Source: Planctomycetaceae bacterium
Lineage (GTDB): Bacteria > Planctomycetota > Planctomycetia > Gemmatales > Gemmataceae
NCBI GenBank assembly: GCA_013823135.1
Contig: PNLP01000001.1
Location: 62,001 to 126,000, forward strand
Reading direction: 5' to 3'
Length of the DNA: 64,000 nt
The notes below the pieces were generated by a model. It was given only the letters and a program-made list of their open reading frames with translations. It had not been told where the DNA came from and searched no databases. Numbering within the stretch: position 1 is the stretch's first letter; every line of letters starts with the position of its first letter. Position numbers and translations under genes: made by a program. This document shows, one piece after another, positions 43,444-52,615 of this stretch.

Positions 43444-44946
43444 TCACTTGAGACCCGCACGCTCGGCCATTGCGTCAAGTATCTGCTTGCGTGTCCAACC
43501 GCCGGAATCGTGTCCCTTTCGCGCCTCGATCAAAATGGTGCCATCGAACTTCGGGTTGTTCAGCTTGTCAGTTGCGTCCTTGAACAACCGCACGGCCGCG
43601 TTCAAGAAGTAGTCGTCCGAGTCGCCCACCCAGACGTTGATCTTCCCGCCACTCAGTTTCGGCCCCAACTCCTTCCAGTTGTTAGTGAGCACTAGTTTCA
43701 GGTCGTACTTCTTCCAGTGCTCGACGGCGGTTTTGTCGATCGTGCCTGTCTTTCCGTCCCACACCGGCACCGGCAAACCATCTTTCCCCTTTGGGCCGTA
43801 GGTGGCGTTCCAGCTTGCCCAGTCTCGCCCGCTGAGTTGCCACTTCCCGCCGCGTCCCAGCACCGTCTCAAGCTGGCACTCGTGCCGCACGGTCGAGACG
43901 GTGTCCCCATCAAGGGTTCGCGTGGCGGGGCGTTCGACACCGAAGCGGTTCACGTAGGCGTTCGTATCCGCGTAAAGGTTAACCAACTCGTACCGCTCGA
44001 ACGTCACCGAGTCCGGGCACTGCGACCAGCAACCGTTGAAGAAGTCCGGGTAGAAAATCTGGAGTGCGAGCGATACCCACCCGCCCGTGCTGGCCCCGGT
44101 TGTGAAGCGGCTCTTGCCCGTGCCCAGACAGCGGTACGTCTTCTCGATGTGCGGGATCACCTCCGTGGTGAACGCGGCCCCGTACGGACCGTTATTCGCG
44201 GAATCGACGTGATACGGGTCGCCGTATGGTCCGGCACCATCGGGAACGATTTGCACGAACCGCGAATCAGGCTGGATCTCCGATGCGTGGGTGTAGCGGG
44301 TTCCGAAACCACCGATGTCGACAACCAATCCGTAACGCTTCTCGGGCTCCTTCTCGAAAGCCTGTGGCAGAACTACACCGACACGGTACACCATCGGCCG
44401 CCCGTGGAAGTCCGAGAGCAGCTTCGAAGGGATACGCAGGTACTTGTGCGTCGCGGTTTCCTTCGGTTCAGTCTCCTGCAGTGCGAAACTCTTGTCGAGC
44501 GTCAGCGTAACTGTCGTGCCAGCGGTTGGGTCGAGCTTCAGTTTCACCGCTGTGCAGTAGCGGTTCCCAGGCGCGTGCGGCAAGTTGATGTCGCGATTCG
44601 TGGCGAAGATTGCCTGCACCGTGTAGTCGCCCGCCGGGAGTTTCTCGAGGCCGCCAACAGGGAACATGTCGGAACTGCCATCGAGTGTGATCGACTTATC
44701 ATCACTGAACCCATCGACGTCGATACCCAAAATCGGCAACACGGGTGGGCGATAGTTCGTGAAGTCCGGTTCGCTATCCGCAGGCCCGATGCCGACGAGC
44801 AGGCGACCCGATTCTGGTGCCTTCCCCACCTGATTCGCGGCAATTTTCACCTGGAATTTCATGCCGGCGGGCTTTGTCGCTGGCTGAGAGATCCCCACCA
44901 GCGAAGCTGCGAGTGTGCCAGCCAACACGAGTACACAGCGGACCAT
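43444..44946 (-). CDS. Secreted alpha/beta-hydrolase (esterase-like) protein
   Basis: This 500-aa protein has a signal peptide (MVRCVLVLAGTLAASLVGIS). A roughly 170-residue N-terminal beta domain is followed by an alpha/beta-hydrolase domain of the putative-esterase (enterochelin esterase/esterase D) type. That domain has YGLVVDIGGFG, the oxyanion/nucleophile region RFTTGASTGGWVSLALQIFY (Ser in GAST-G), VWVGDSDDYFLN near the acid and KGHDSGGW with the likely catalytic His. It probably acts on an ester or peptide outside the cytoplasm. GGAG precedes the ATG. It is divergent from a Ser/Thr kinase gene 118 bp away. Confidence 0.78.
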   Translation of the reverse strand: MVRCVLVLAGTLAASLVGISQPATKPAGMKFQVKIAANQVGKAPESGRLLVGIGPADSEPDFTNYRPPVLPILGIDVDGFSDDKSITLDGSSDMFPVGGLEKLPAGDYTVQAIFATNRDINLPHAPGNRYCTAVKLKLDPTAGTTVTLTLDKSFALQETEPKETATHKYLRIPSKLLSDFHGRPMVYRVGVVLPQAFEKEPEKRYGLVVDIGGFGTRYTHASEIQPDSRFVQIVPDGAGPYGDPYHVDSANNGPYGAAFTTEVIPHIEKTYRCLGTGKSRFTTGASTGGWVSLALQIFYPDFFNGCWSQCPDSVTFERYELVNLYADTNAYVNRFGVERPATRTLDGDTVSTVRHECQLETVLGRGGKWQLSGRDWASWNATYGPKGKDGLPVPVWDGKTGTIDKTAVEHWKKYDLKLVLTNNWKELGPKLSGGKINVWVGDSDDYFLNAAVRLFKDATDKLNNPKFDGTILIEARKGHDSGGWTRKQILDAMAERAGLK

Positions 44947-45064
44947 CGGTAAGCTCCGAAGAACGACAAGCACGTTCGAGAGGTGCGGGCATTGTAAGTG
45001 CGGACGCACAGGTTCGTATCCCGACGGTTGCAACGGGCACGTACCCGCGGTTACTCTCCATGAC

Positions 45065-47353
45065 ATGGAAACGACCAACGACCCGGCGCTGACAACGCCG
45101 CTGGCCACGCTGCCCGTGGTCATCAATTCCGCGAACGCACAGTTACCCGCCGTGCCGGGGTATGAGGTGCTCGCGCTCGTGGGTCGGGGTGGCATGGGTC
45201 GTGTCTACCGTGCACGCCACCAGACTCTCGGGCGAGTGGTCGCGTTGAAGTTGCTCACACACGAGCCGAACGAACGGCTCCTGGCTCGCTTCCGCGAGGA
45301 AGTTCGGGCAGTCGCGACGCTCCAGCACCCGAACATCGCGCAGTTGTTCGAGACGGGTGTCATCGATGGGCAGCCGTACTTCACGCAAGAATTCCTTGAC
45401 GGCGGCTCGCTCTCGCAGTCCTTCGATCGCAAACCGCAGGAGCCACTGAAGGCCGCAGGCATCGTCGAGACGATAGCCCGGGCGATCCAGCACAGCCACG
45501 ACCACAACATACTCCACCGCGACTTGAAGCCGGCGAACATTCTCCTGGCGAGCGATGGCGCGCCGAAGGTTACCGACTTCGGCCTCGCGAAAACCATCCC
45601 TACACTCGGCGAAGCGGGGGAAACGGCTCCGGACGCGGCAGGGCTCACCCACACGGGCGAAATCCTGGGCACCCCCGCATACATGCCCCCCGAGCAAGCC
45701 TCCGGAGTGCTGTCGCTGATCGGCCCACCTGCTGACGTGTACGGTATCGGCGCGATTCTTTACGAGGCGCTCACTGGCCGGCCGCCGTTCCTCGGCCCCG
45801 ACGCGATCCGAACGGTCATCATGGTTCGGGAAATGGAGCCTGTTTCGCCCCGCACTCTGCAACCCGATGTGCCCCGCGACCTGGAAACGATCTGCTTGAA
45901 ATGCCTCGCCAAGGAACCGCACAAGCGATACGCCTCTGCCGGGGAGTTGGCCGAAGACTTGCGACGGTTCCAGAACCGCGAACCGATCTATGCCAGGCCC
46001 GTTGGCACTTGGGAGCGAACGGCGAAGTGGGCACGGCGTAAGCCGTGGCAGGCGGCTGTGGCAGCTTTGATTGTCGCGTCGGTCGTGGGGTTGGCAGTGG
46101 GCCTCGCGCTCCTTTCCGAGAAGAATCGTCTGGTACGGCAAGCGAACAGCGCTCTGGAAGCGACGAACGCGGAACTAACCGCCAGCCTCGCACGTGAGGA
46201 GCGTGCGAATGCCGAGTTGACAATCGCAAAGAACAAGGCCGAAGCGGAGACGAAGCGTGCCGAGGCGACACTGGGTATGACCCTCCGCGCACTCAACCTG
46301 TACTACTTCCAATTCTCCGACAAACTCAAGCATATCCCCCAGGCGGAGAAACTTCGGCTCGAAGTCATCACCCAGGCCCGCGGCACACTCGATGAACTGA
46401 GCAAGTTCCAGCCCGACAACTGGAACCTTCAACAGAATCGAATGGAGGGCTACGATCGTCTCGGCAACATTGAGTCGCAGCTCGGTAACACGAGCGCATC
46501 CGAAGCGGATTATGCGAAATCACGCGATCTCGCAATCGCCCTCGCCGCCCGGTATCCCGACGAACCGGGCTATCGGGCGAATCGGCTCCACATGACTGCC
46601 AAGATCGCGAGTCTGCAAATCCGAAAGGGGGATTTGAAGGGTGCCGATGCGCTGGTCGATGCGATTCTGCCTGACGTGACAGCACTGGTCGCGGCACACC
46701 CAGAGCACCCCGGCGTGATGGACATGGAGGACTTGGTGCGTCAACAACTTCTCATGCGAGAGATCCGGCTTGGACGCTGGGACGGTGCCGAGACACGCAT
46801 GAAAGAACTGGGTGAGCTTTATCGGCGGCGGGCAAAAATCGATAGCGACAACCCCAATCGGATCCTTGCCGTGATCGACAGTGATCGCCAGTTGGCCCAG
46901 TTGCAGATTGATCTGGGGAAACTCGACCCAGCGAGCGAGTCACTTCTGGCTGCGCTCCGCAGTGTGGCAGCGCTCAAGGAGCCGCTCACGGTGGAGGGCC
47001 GCAAACTGCGGGCCATCGTCAATGCAACAACCGGAACATACTTCCAGGCACGCAACGCGATGTACCCCGCGTTCATCTCGTTCGTCGCCGCACTGCGAGA
47101 TTACGACTCACTCGTCGCTGACTTCCCAGACTTGCCCTTTTACTCATACCAGCGAGCGGAAACGCTGTGGTACCTCGCAGTGACCGCGTCGTCACTCGGC
47201 GACCAACCTCTCGCGGTACGATACTTAGAGCGAAGCGAGAAGTTACTTGCCGTGCTGACCCGCGACTACCCCTCGGAGCCTCGGTACCGCTCGTTTCACG
47301 AACGCTTGCAGCGGCTGTTAAAACTACCCCGTCCCACTTCAGCAACGCCCTGA
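45065..47353 (+). CDS. Hanks-type Ser/Thr protein kinase with membrane helix and TPR-like C-terminus
   Basis: This 762-aa protein has a kinase domain at about 33-300: glycine loop GRGGMG (40-45), VALK with Lys62, HRDLKPAN at 151-158, DFG at 171-173 and YMPPEQA. A membrane helix lies near 335-357 (WQAAVAALIVASVVGLAVGL). A coiled-coil stretch and a helical repeat region follow, resembling the TPR-like C-termini of planctomycete kinases. The outer helices may sense the envelope state. The start ATG has no clear Shine-Dalgarno site. It is divergent from the esterase gene. Confidence 0.87.
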   Translation: METTNDPALTTPLATLPVVINSANAQLPAVPGYEVLALVGRGGMGRVYRARHQTLGRVVALKLLTHEPNERLLARFREEVRAVATLQHPNIAQLFETGVIDGQPYFTQEFLDGGSLSQSFDRKPQEPLKAAGIVETIARAIQHSHDHNILHRDLKPANILLASDGAPKVTDFGLAKTIPTLGEAGETAPDAAGLTHTGEILGTPAYMPPEQASGVLSLIGPPADVYGIGAILYEALTGRPPFLGPDAIRTVIMVREMEPVSPRTLQPDVPRDLETICLKCLAKEPHKRYASAGELAEDLRRFQNREPIYARPVGTWERTAKWARRKPWQAAVAALIVASVVGLAVGLALLSEKNRLVRQANSALEATNAELTASLAREERANAELTIAKNKAEAETKRAEATLGMTLRALNLYYFQFSDKLKHIPQAEKLRLEVITQARGTLDELSKFQPDNWNLQQNRMEGYDRLGNIESQLGNTSASEADYAKSRDLAIALAARYPDEPGYRANRLHMTAKIASLQIRKGDLKGADALVDAILPDVTALVAAHPEHPGVMDMEDLVRQQLLMREIRLGRWDGAETRMKELGELYRRRAKIDSDNPNRILAVIDSDRQLAQLQIDLGKLDPASESLLAALRSVAALKEPLTVEGRKLRAIVNATTGTYFQARNAMYPAFISFVAALRDYDSLVADFPDLPFYSYQRAETLWYLAVTASSLGDQPLAVRYLERSEKLLAVLTRDYPSEPRYRSFHERLQRLLKLPRPTSATP

Positions 47354-47531
47354 TCGAGGTTCTCACTGCCAGATGGGGAAATGAAATCCAATGTTAGCTG
47401 GAAGCGGACTGTTGCCGTCGCATTCCGCCTCGGCCATACTGTAAAGGGGTACCGGACATCTCCCCGGTTTGCTCAGATCTTGCCAACGCGGCGAAACACG
47501 CCGCCGATCCACTACCCCGGCATCAACACCC

Positions 47532-50500
47532 GTGATCGTGTTCGCCGTCTTCAGCCCCCTCCTAGCCGCCGGTGCCGCCACCGCCGCCGTTGGTCTACCC
47601 GTCCTTATCCACCTGCTGTTTCGCAAGCGTTACCAGATCGTTCCCTGGGCAGCCATGCGGTTTCTTGTGCTCGCCGAACGTCGGCACCGCCGCCGTATCG
47701 ACCAGTGGTTGCTGCTGGCGCTTCGAGCGCTGGCGTTGTTGCTCCCACTGATCGCGATGGTCGCCGCGACCAAATGGGCCGAACCACTCTGGCAGTGGGT
47801 CAAGCCGGGTGCAACGGAAACGATCACGAACGTACCTCGCACGCACCACGTGATCGTCCTCGATGCTTCGCTGAGCATGACCGCCCACGGGGAGGACGGC
47901 CAGACGAGGTTCGAGAAAGCCATCGCACAGGCCGAGGCGATCATTCGCTCAGGCGGTGCGGGGGACGGTTTCACCGTGCTGGTTTTGGCTGGCGGCGTGC
48001 AGTCGCTCGTTCAGGGGCCGGCCAACGATCCCGAGAAGGTGATCGCGGAGCTGAAGACGGTCAAGCAGACGCATGCCCCCGCCGACATTGCCTCGTCACT
48101 GGGGACGATCGCAGAGGTTCTCGCTCGCTCTCCGCGTGCGTACCCCCGCCGTCAAGTCACCTTCCTGACCGACTTACAACGCTCGGCCTGGGCAGGCGCT
48201 CTTCCCAGAGCGGAGGGCACTGCTCCCGACGTCTGGCAACGGATTGTTGGCCGCGCGGACGTGGTCGTTGTCGATCTGGCGCGGGCCGACCTCGATAACC
48301 TCGCGGTCACATCCGTAGAACTGGCCGACTCGCTTCCCTTCGTCGATTCGCCCGGAGTTGTGAGTGCTGTCGTCGCCAACTTTGGACGTGCCGAAAAGCG
48401 CGACGTTCGCGTGCAATTGTTGCTGGGGCGTCCCGGTGCCAACGCAGATACACTTGTTCCGGTCGAACAGCAAACAGTGAAACTCATTCTTCCCGCGGGT
48501 CGGACCACGGTCACCTTCGGCCTCGAAGGGCAGGTGCGGTTTCGCGAGAAGGGGCTTCACGTTCTTCAGGTCAAGTTGCTCGAACCCGATGAATTGCCCG
48601 CAGACGACACGCGTGCGATCGCCGTTTCGGTGCGGGATGGAATCCACGCGATCCTCGTAGATGGCAAGCCCGATCCCGATCCATTCCGCCGAGCGGCCGG
48701 CTACCTCTCGCGTGCGCTGTTCCCGCCTGAAGCAAAGCCCGGCGACTCGCCCGCCCGACCCCGCATCATGACTCCCGCTGAGTTCGCCGACCCCTCGGCT
48801 GGCGACCTGACGGGAGTTGATTGCGTTTACCTTTGCGATGTGCCCTCGCCCACTCCTGATCTGGCGATGAAGTTGGATGCCGTCTTGAAGCGGGGCGGTG
48901 GTGTGGTGATCGGGCTTGGGCCGAACGCGGCGATCAACCGCGCAAGGTACAACCAGGTTCTCTACAGCGAGGGGACCGGGATTCTTCCTGGGCCGCTGGG
49001 CGATGTGGTCGTGACAGGTCCAACCGAGGCGGGGTATCGGCTCGCGGCTGATGAGGAAGACTACGGGAAGCCGCCGCTGCAATTCTTCCAGAACGAGAAG
49101 ATCCGCGGTGGCCTCATCATGGCACCCTTCCGGAGCTTCATTCGCCTCGACTCCCCGGCTGATAGCCGGACCCGCCGCATCCTTTCGTTTGTTCCTGCTG
49201 GCACCCCGCAAGTCGCTCCAGGTTCCACGGGCACTCGCAAGCCCGATGCGGCATTCGCGGAGTGGAGCCGCCATCGTGGCCGCGTGGTGGTTTACACCAG
49301 TTCGTTCAACGAGGACTGGAACGACTGGCCACCGCTCCCGTCCTACCTGATGTTTCAGCAAGAGTTCATTCGGTTCGTCACCTCAAGCCCGGACCGTCAC
49401 ACCATCCAGGTTGGTGAAGACATCGAGGAGTTCTACCCACCTGCTGCTGCCGGCGTGAAGGCGACACTCTCTGGGCCTGAAGGGATCTCGGCGACACTTC
49501 CGCTCGTGATGCAGGATGAATCGGGAGTAGCACGGTTCCAGGGGACACGCCTGAGTGGGCTCTATCGCTTACGAGTGGAGGGGCAATCCGAGCGGGTGTA
49601 CGCCGTGAACATTCCTGAGGGCGGGAATGGCAGCGGATACGAATCGGACTTGAAGCGAGTCGATTCTGCCGAGCTTCGTTCGGTCGGGCCGCTGCAACCT
49701 GTGCAAGACATCGCGGAAGTGAAACCCAGCTCCGATAGTGGTGCGGTCGTGGTGTCGGCACCCAAACCGCACGGACCTTTGCTCGCGCGATTCGCGGTGA
49801 TGGCTGCACTGCTCGTTCTGGTAGTCGAACTCACCCTTGCGTGGCGCTGGGGACCATCTCGCGCGGCAGGGGCGGGCACGGCGAAAGGCTCAGTGCGACC
49901 CGTCGAACGCAAATGGTACCTTCGTGTGATAAGCACGGCAGGGGCACTCATTCCGCTCGCGTTCGCGGTGTCGATTCTCGGCACACTGATCCATTACGAG
50001 CGCACGGGGAACCTGCTGGGATTCTTACCGCCTGAGATGCGTCAAGGTGTGGAAGGCGCTGTGGGCGTTCCCGAGGCACAGCCGGGGGAAGGCACGAAGT
50101 GGCGGCTCGAAGGTTTCACGGCGTTCGTCCGCAACGGTCTACTGGACCGCAGAATTGTGCTGGCATTGGCTGCCGGGGCAATCGTGTTGACGGTGACCAT
50201 ATACCGACTCGAACGCCTCGCGGTATCAGGTGTGCATCGGCTTGTGGTCCCAGGGTTGTTGCGACTCTCAGTGTTTCTGCTCGCACTGTTCGTGCTCCTT
50301 CCGCAGTTGCGACTCGCATTCGACCGTGAGGGTTGGCCCGAGATTGTCATTCTGATCGACACATCCGGGAGCATGGGCCATTACGACGAGTTCAAAGACG
50401 CCGCAGTGCGGGCGAAGGTAGAAGAACTCACCAAGTTGAACGATTTGCCTACGGCACCCCAGCGTCTGGCACTCGCCCGCCTCCTCCTCACTCACAAGGA

Positions 50501-52580
50501 CGGCCCCTGGCTCGAACGCCTCCTCAAGGAGAAGGAAGTCAAGGTTCACATCTACGCGGTTGATTCAGCAACGCCGCGGGTGGTGTCACAGATCTATGAA
50601 ACGGAGGATTTGCCTGGTGCAAACAAGGCGTTACGTGATCTGGTTTGGGATGAGACCAAGAACGACAAGAAGGGCGGGTATCGTGAGCTTGGCACGGAAT
50701 CTCGCCTTGGCGACGGTCTTGAAGCGATATTGAAGGCGTTTCGTGGCGGGTCGCTCGCTGCTGTCATCATGCTGACCGACGGCGTGACGACCGCGGGCGA
50801 TGATCTCCCCAAGGCAGCGCGAGAAGCCGCTCGTGCGGGTGTCCCGCTCTACTTCGTGGGCGTCGGCGATGCGTGGGAAGTTCCCGATCTTGAACTGACC
50901 GACCTTCAGGCGGACGACACGGTTACGGTCGGGGATCGCATCGTGTTCGACGCCCGGCTCGTGGCTCGCGGCCAAGTTCCTGGTAACCCTGTGACCGTGA
51001 CGCTCTACGAGAAAGGGCGTTCGCCAGATACCGGTAAGCGAATCACGGTCACTCCCGATCCGAACGGGAATCGCGTGCCTGTGACGATTGCGCACACACC
51101 CACCGAGGCGGGCGAGAAGGTTTATGTGCTGGAAGTGCAATCCGTTGCTGGTGAAACGGACCTCACCAACAACCGCCTCGAACGAACGGTGCTGGTCACG
51201 GATTCGAAGAGAGTGCGGGTGTTGTACATCGAGGGCTACCCCCGCTACGACTTCCGCTTCGTGAAAGTGTTGCTGGAGCGCGAGTCGGAGCGATCCGTGG
51301 GAGGGAAGGGCTTCTCCGTTGAGGTGCTGCTACTCAACGCCTCCAAGGGCTGGGCCGAAACGGACCGCTCGGCGTTCCGGGGCGACTTTCCAACTCGCGA
51401 CCAACTGTTTGCTTACGACGTAATTGTGCTGGGGGATGTGGACCCGAAACAAATCCCGCGTGCAAACGGCGTTCTTCAGAACATCGCCGACTTCGTGAAG
51501 GTGAAGGGTGGCGGGTTGCTGTTCCTCTCCGGCGAACACGGCACGCCGGCCGCGTATTCCGAAACGCCGCTGGCGGAAGTGCTCCCGGTTACCTTGAACC
51601 CGGTCGCCGGCCGCCCTGGTGAGGAGCCGGCGATCTCGGAAGGGTTTCGCCCGCGAATCACGCCTGCTGGCCGACAACACCCCTTGTTCCGCTTCTCACC
51701 CGACGATGTGGAGTCGTCGAACATCTGGAATCGACTGCAACCGCTCTATTGGGCCGCGAAGGGCTACCGTCGCAAACCCAACACTGTTGTGCTCGCGGTC
51801 CATCCCGATCGACCAGCAGAGGGCGGTCCGGTTGGGGAGAACCAACCGCTCGTGATTCAGTCGTTTGCGGGAGCAGGGCCGGTTCTCTTCCTCGGGTTCG
51901 ACGATACCTGGCGATGGCGTTACCGCAACGACGAGGAACACTTCGACCGTTTCTGGGTGCAGGCCGTGAAGGTGTTGTCCCGCTCTCGTGTCCGCAGGGT
52001 CGAGTTGAAAGTCGTGCCGAAGGTTGATTTCCGGCGCGACGAAAAGATGACCGTCGTCGTGAGGTTCCCGGTTGAGGCTCCCGCACCACCACCGGGCCAA
52101 CCGGTGCGTGTGGGCTTGGTACGTGGACCCCTCACCAACCCAGACGGCACACCCGGAACCGGGCCGACTGAAGCATCCACGCTGACGCTTGCTCGCGTTC
52201 CCGGCCCCGGAGTTCAGTACGAAACCTTGGTGACGCGAACGCCAGAGGGCGAGTACCGGTTCACTCTGACCGATCCCGAACCACAACCGGGAGTCTCGCC
52301 ACCGTCGGCCGTGGCGCGAGTGTTGCCACCGCTGAATGAACGGGACCGCGTACAGCTCAACAAGTCCGACCTCGCGGCCGCGGCCGCGGTTTCCAACGGC
52401 GGCTTCTACACGCTCGCAACTGCCGACCAGGTGTTCGACGACTTGAAGAACCTTCAGCGGGTGCCGCTGAATCAGCCGTGCCCGCCGGTCGAGTTGTGGA
52501 ACAGCCCGTGGGTATTCCTGCTCATCGCGCTGTTACTCTCAGCCGAGTGGCTTTTGCGGAAGCGCGAACGCCTGTTATGA
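47532..52580 (+). CDS. Giant BatA/VWA fusion membrane protein
   Basis: This 1682-aa protein starts at a GTG. Its BatA-type N-terminus (LAAGAATAAVGLPVLIHLLF, RYQIVPWAAMRFL) is followed by a first VWA domain with MIDAS residues DASLS (Asp111, Ser113, Ser115). A glutamine-amidotransferase-like domain follows, then membrane helices near 755-900. A second VWA domain (DTSGS at 943-947) and a second GATase1-like domain (VIVLGDVDPKQIPRA, GGGLLFLSGEHG) come next, with a C-terminal helix. The order reads as two related membrane VWA proteins fused end to end. No Shine-Dalgarno site is seen. It heads a cluster with DUF4175-like, Asp-Lys-rich and Tat-exported genes. Confidence 0.75.
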   Translation: MIVFAVFSPLLAAGAATAAVGLPVLIHLLFRKRYQIVPWAAMRFLVLAERRHRRRIDQWLLLALRALALLLPLIAMVAATKWAEPLWQWVKPGATETITNVPRTHHVIVLDASLSMTAHGEDGQTRFEKAIAQAEAIIRSGGAGDGFTVLVLAGGVQSLVQGPANDPEKVIAELKTVKQTHAPADIASSLGTIAEVLARSPRAYPRRQVTFLTDLQRSAWAGALPRAEGTAPDVWQRIVGRADVVVVDLARADLDNLAVTSVELADSLPFVDSPGVVSAVVANFGRAEKRDVRVQLLLGRPGANADTLVPVEQQTVKLILPAGRTTVTFGLEGQVRFREKGLHVLQVKLLEPDELPADDTRAIAVSVRDGIHAILVDGKPDPDPFRRAAGYLSRALFPPEAKPGDSPARPRIMTPAEFADPSAGDLTGVDCVYLCDVPSPTPDLAMKLDAVLKRGGGVVIGLGPNAAINRARYNQVLYSEGTGILPGPLGDVVVTGPTEAGYRLAADEEDYGKPPLQFFQNEKIRGGLIMAPFRSFIRLDSPADSRTRRILSFVPAGTPQVAPGSTGTRKPDAAFAEWSRHRGRVVVYTSSFNEDWNDWPPLPSYLMFQQEFIRFVTSSPDRHTIQVGEDIEEFYPPAAAGVKATLSGPEGISATLPLVMQDESGVARFQGTRLSGLYRLRVEGQSERVYAVNIPEGGNGSGYESDLKRVDSAELRSVGPLQPVQDIAEVKPSSDSGAVVVSAPKPHGPLLARFAVMAALLVLVVELTLAWRWGPSRAAGAGTAKGSVRPVERKWYLRVISTAGALIPLAFAVSILGTLIHYERTGNLLGFLPPEMRQGVEGAVGVPEAQPGEGTKWRLEGFTAFVRNGLLDRRIVLALAAGAIVLTVTIYRLERLAVSGVHRLVVPGLLRLSVFLLALFVLLPQLRLAFDREGWPEIVILIDTSGSMGHYDEFKDAAVRAKVEELTKLNDLPTAPQRLALARLLLTHKDGPWLERLLKEKEVKVHIYAVDSATPRVVSQIYETEDLPGANKALRDLVWDETKNDKKGGYRELGTESRLGDGLEAILKAFRGGSLAAVIMLTDGVTTAGDDLPKAAREAARAGVPLYFVGVGDAWEVPDLELTDLQADDTVTVGDRIVFDARLVARGQVPGNPVTVTLYEKGRSPDTGKRITVTPDPNGNRVPVTIAHTPTEAGEKVYVLEVQSVAGETDLTNNRLERTVLVTDSKRVRVLYIEGYPRYDFRFVKVLLERESERSVGGKGFSVEVLLLNASKGWAETDRSAFRGDFPTRDQLFAYDVIVLGDVDPKQIPRANGVLQNIADFVKVKGGGLLFLSGEHGTPAAYSETPLAEVLPVTLNPVAGRPGEEPAISEGFRPRITPAGRQHPLFRFSPDDVESSNIWNRLQPLYWAAKGYRRKPNTVVLAVHPDRPAEGGPVGENQPLVIQSFAGAGPVLFLGFDDTWRWRYRNDEEHFDRFWVQAVKVLSRSRVRRVELKVVPKVDFRRDEKMTVVVRFPVEAPAPPPGQPVRVGLVRGPLTNPDGTPGTGPTEASTLTLARVPGPGVQYETLVTRTPEGEYRFTLTDPEPQPGVSPPSAVARVLPPLNERDRVQLNKSDLAAAAAVSNGGFYTLATADQVFDDLKNLQRVPLNQPCPPVELWNSPWVFLLIALLLSAEWLLRKRERLL

Positions 52581-52615
52581 TGTGAGCTTCGGCTCGCCGC
52601 GTGTGAGAACGCAAC

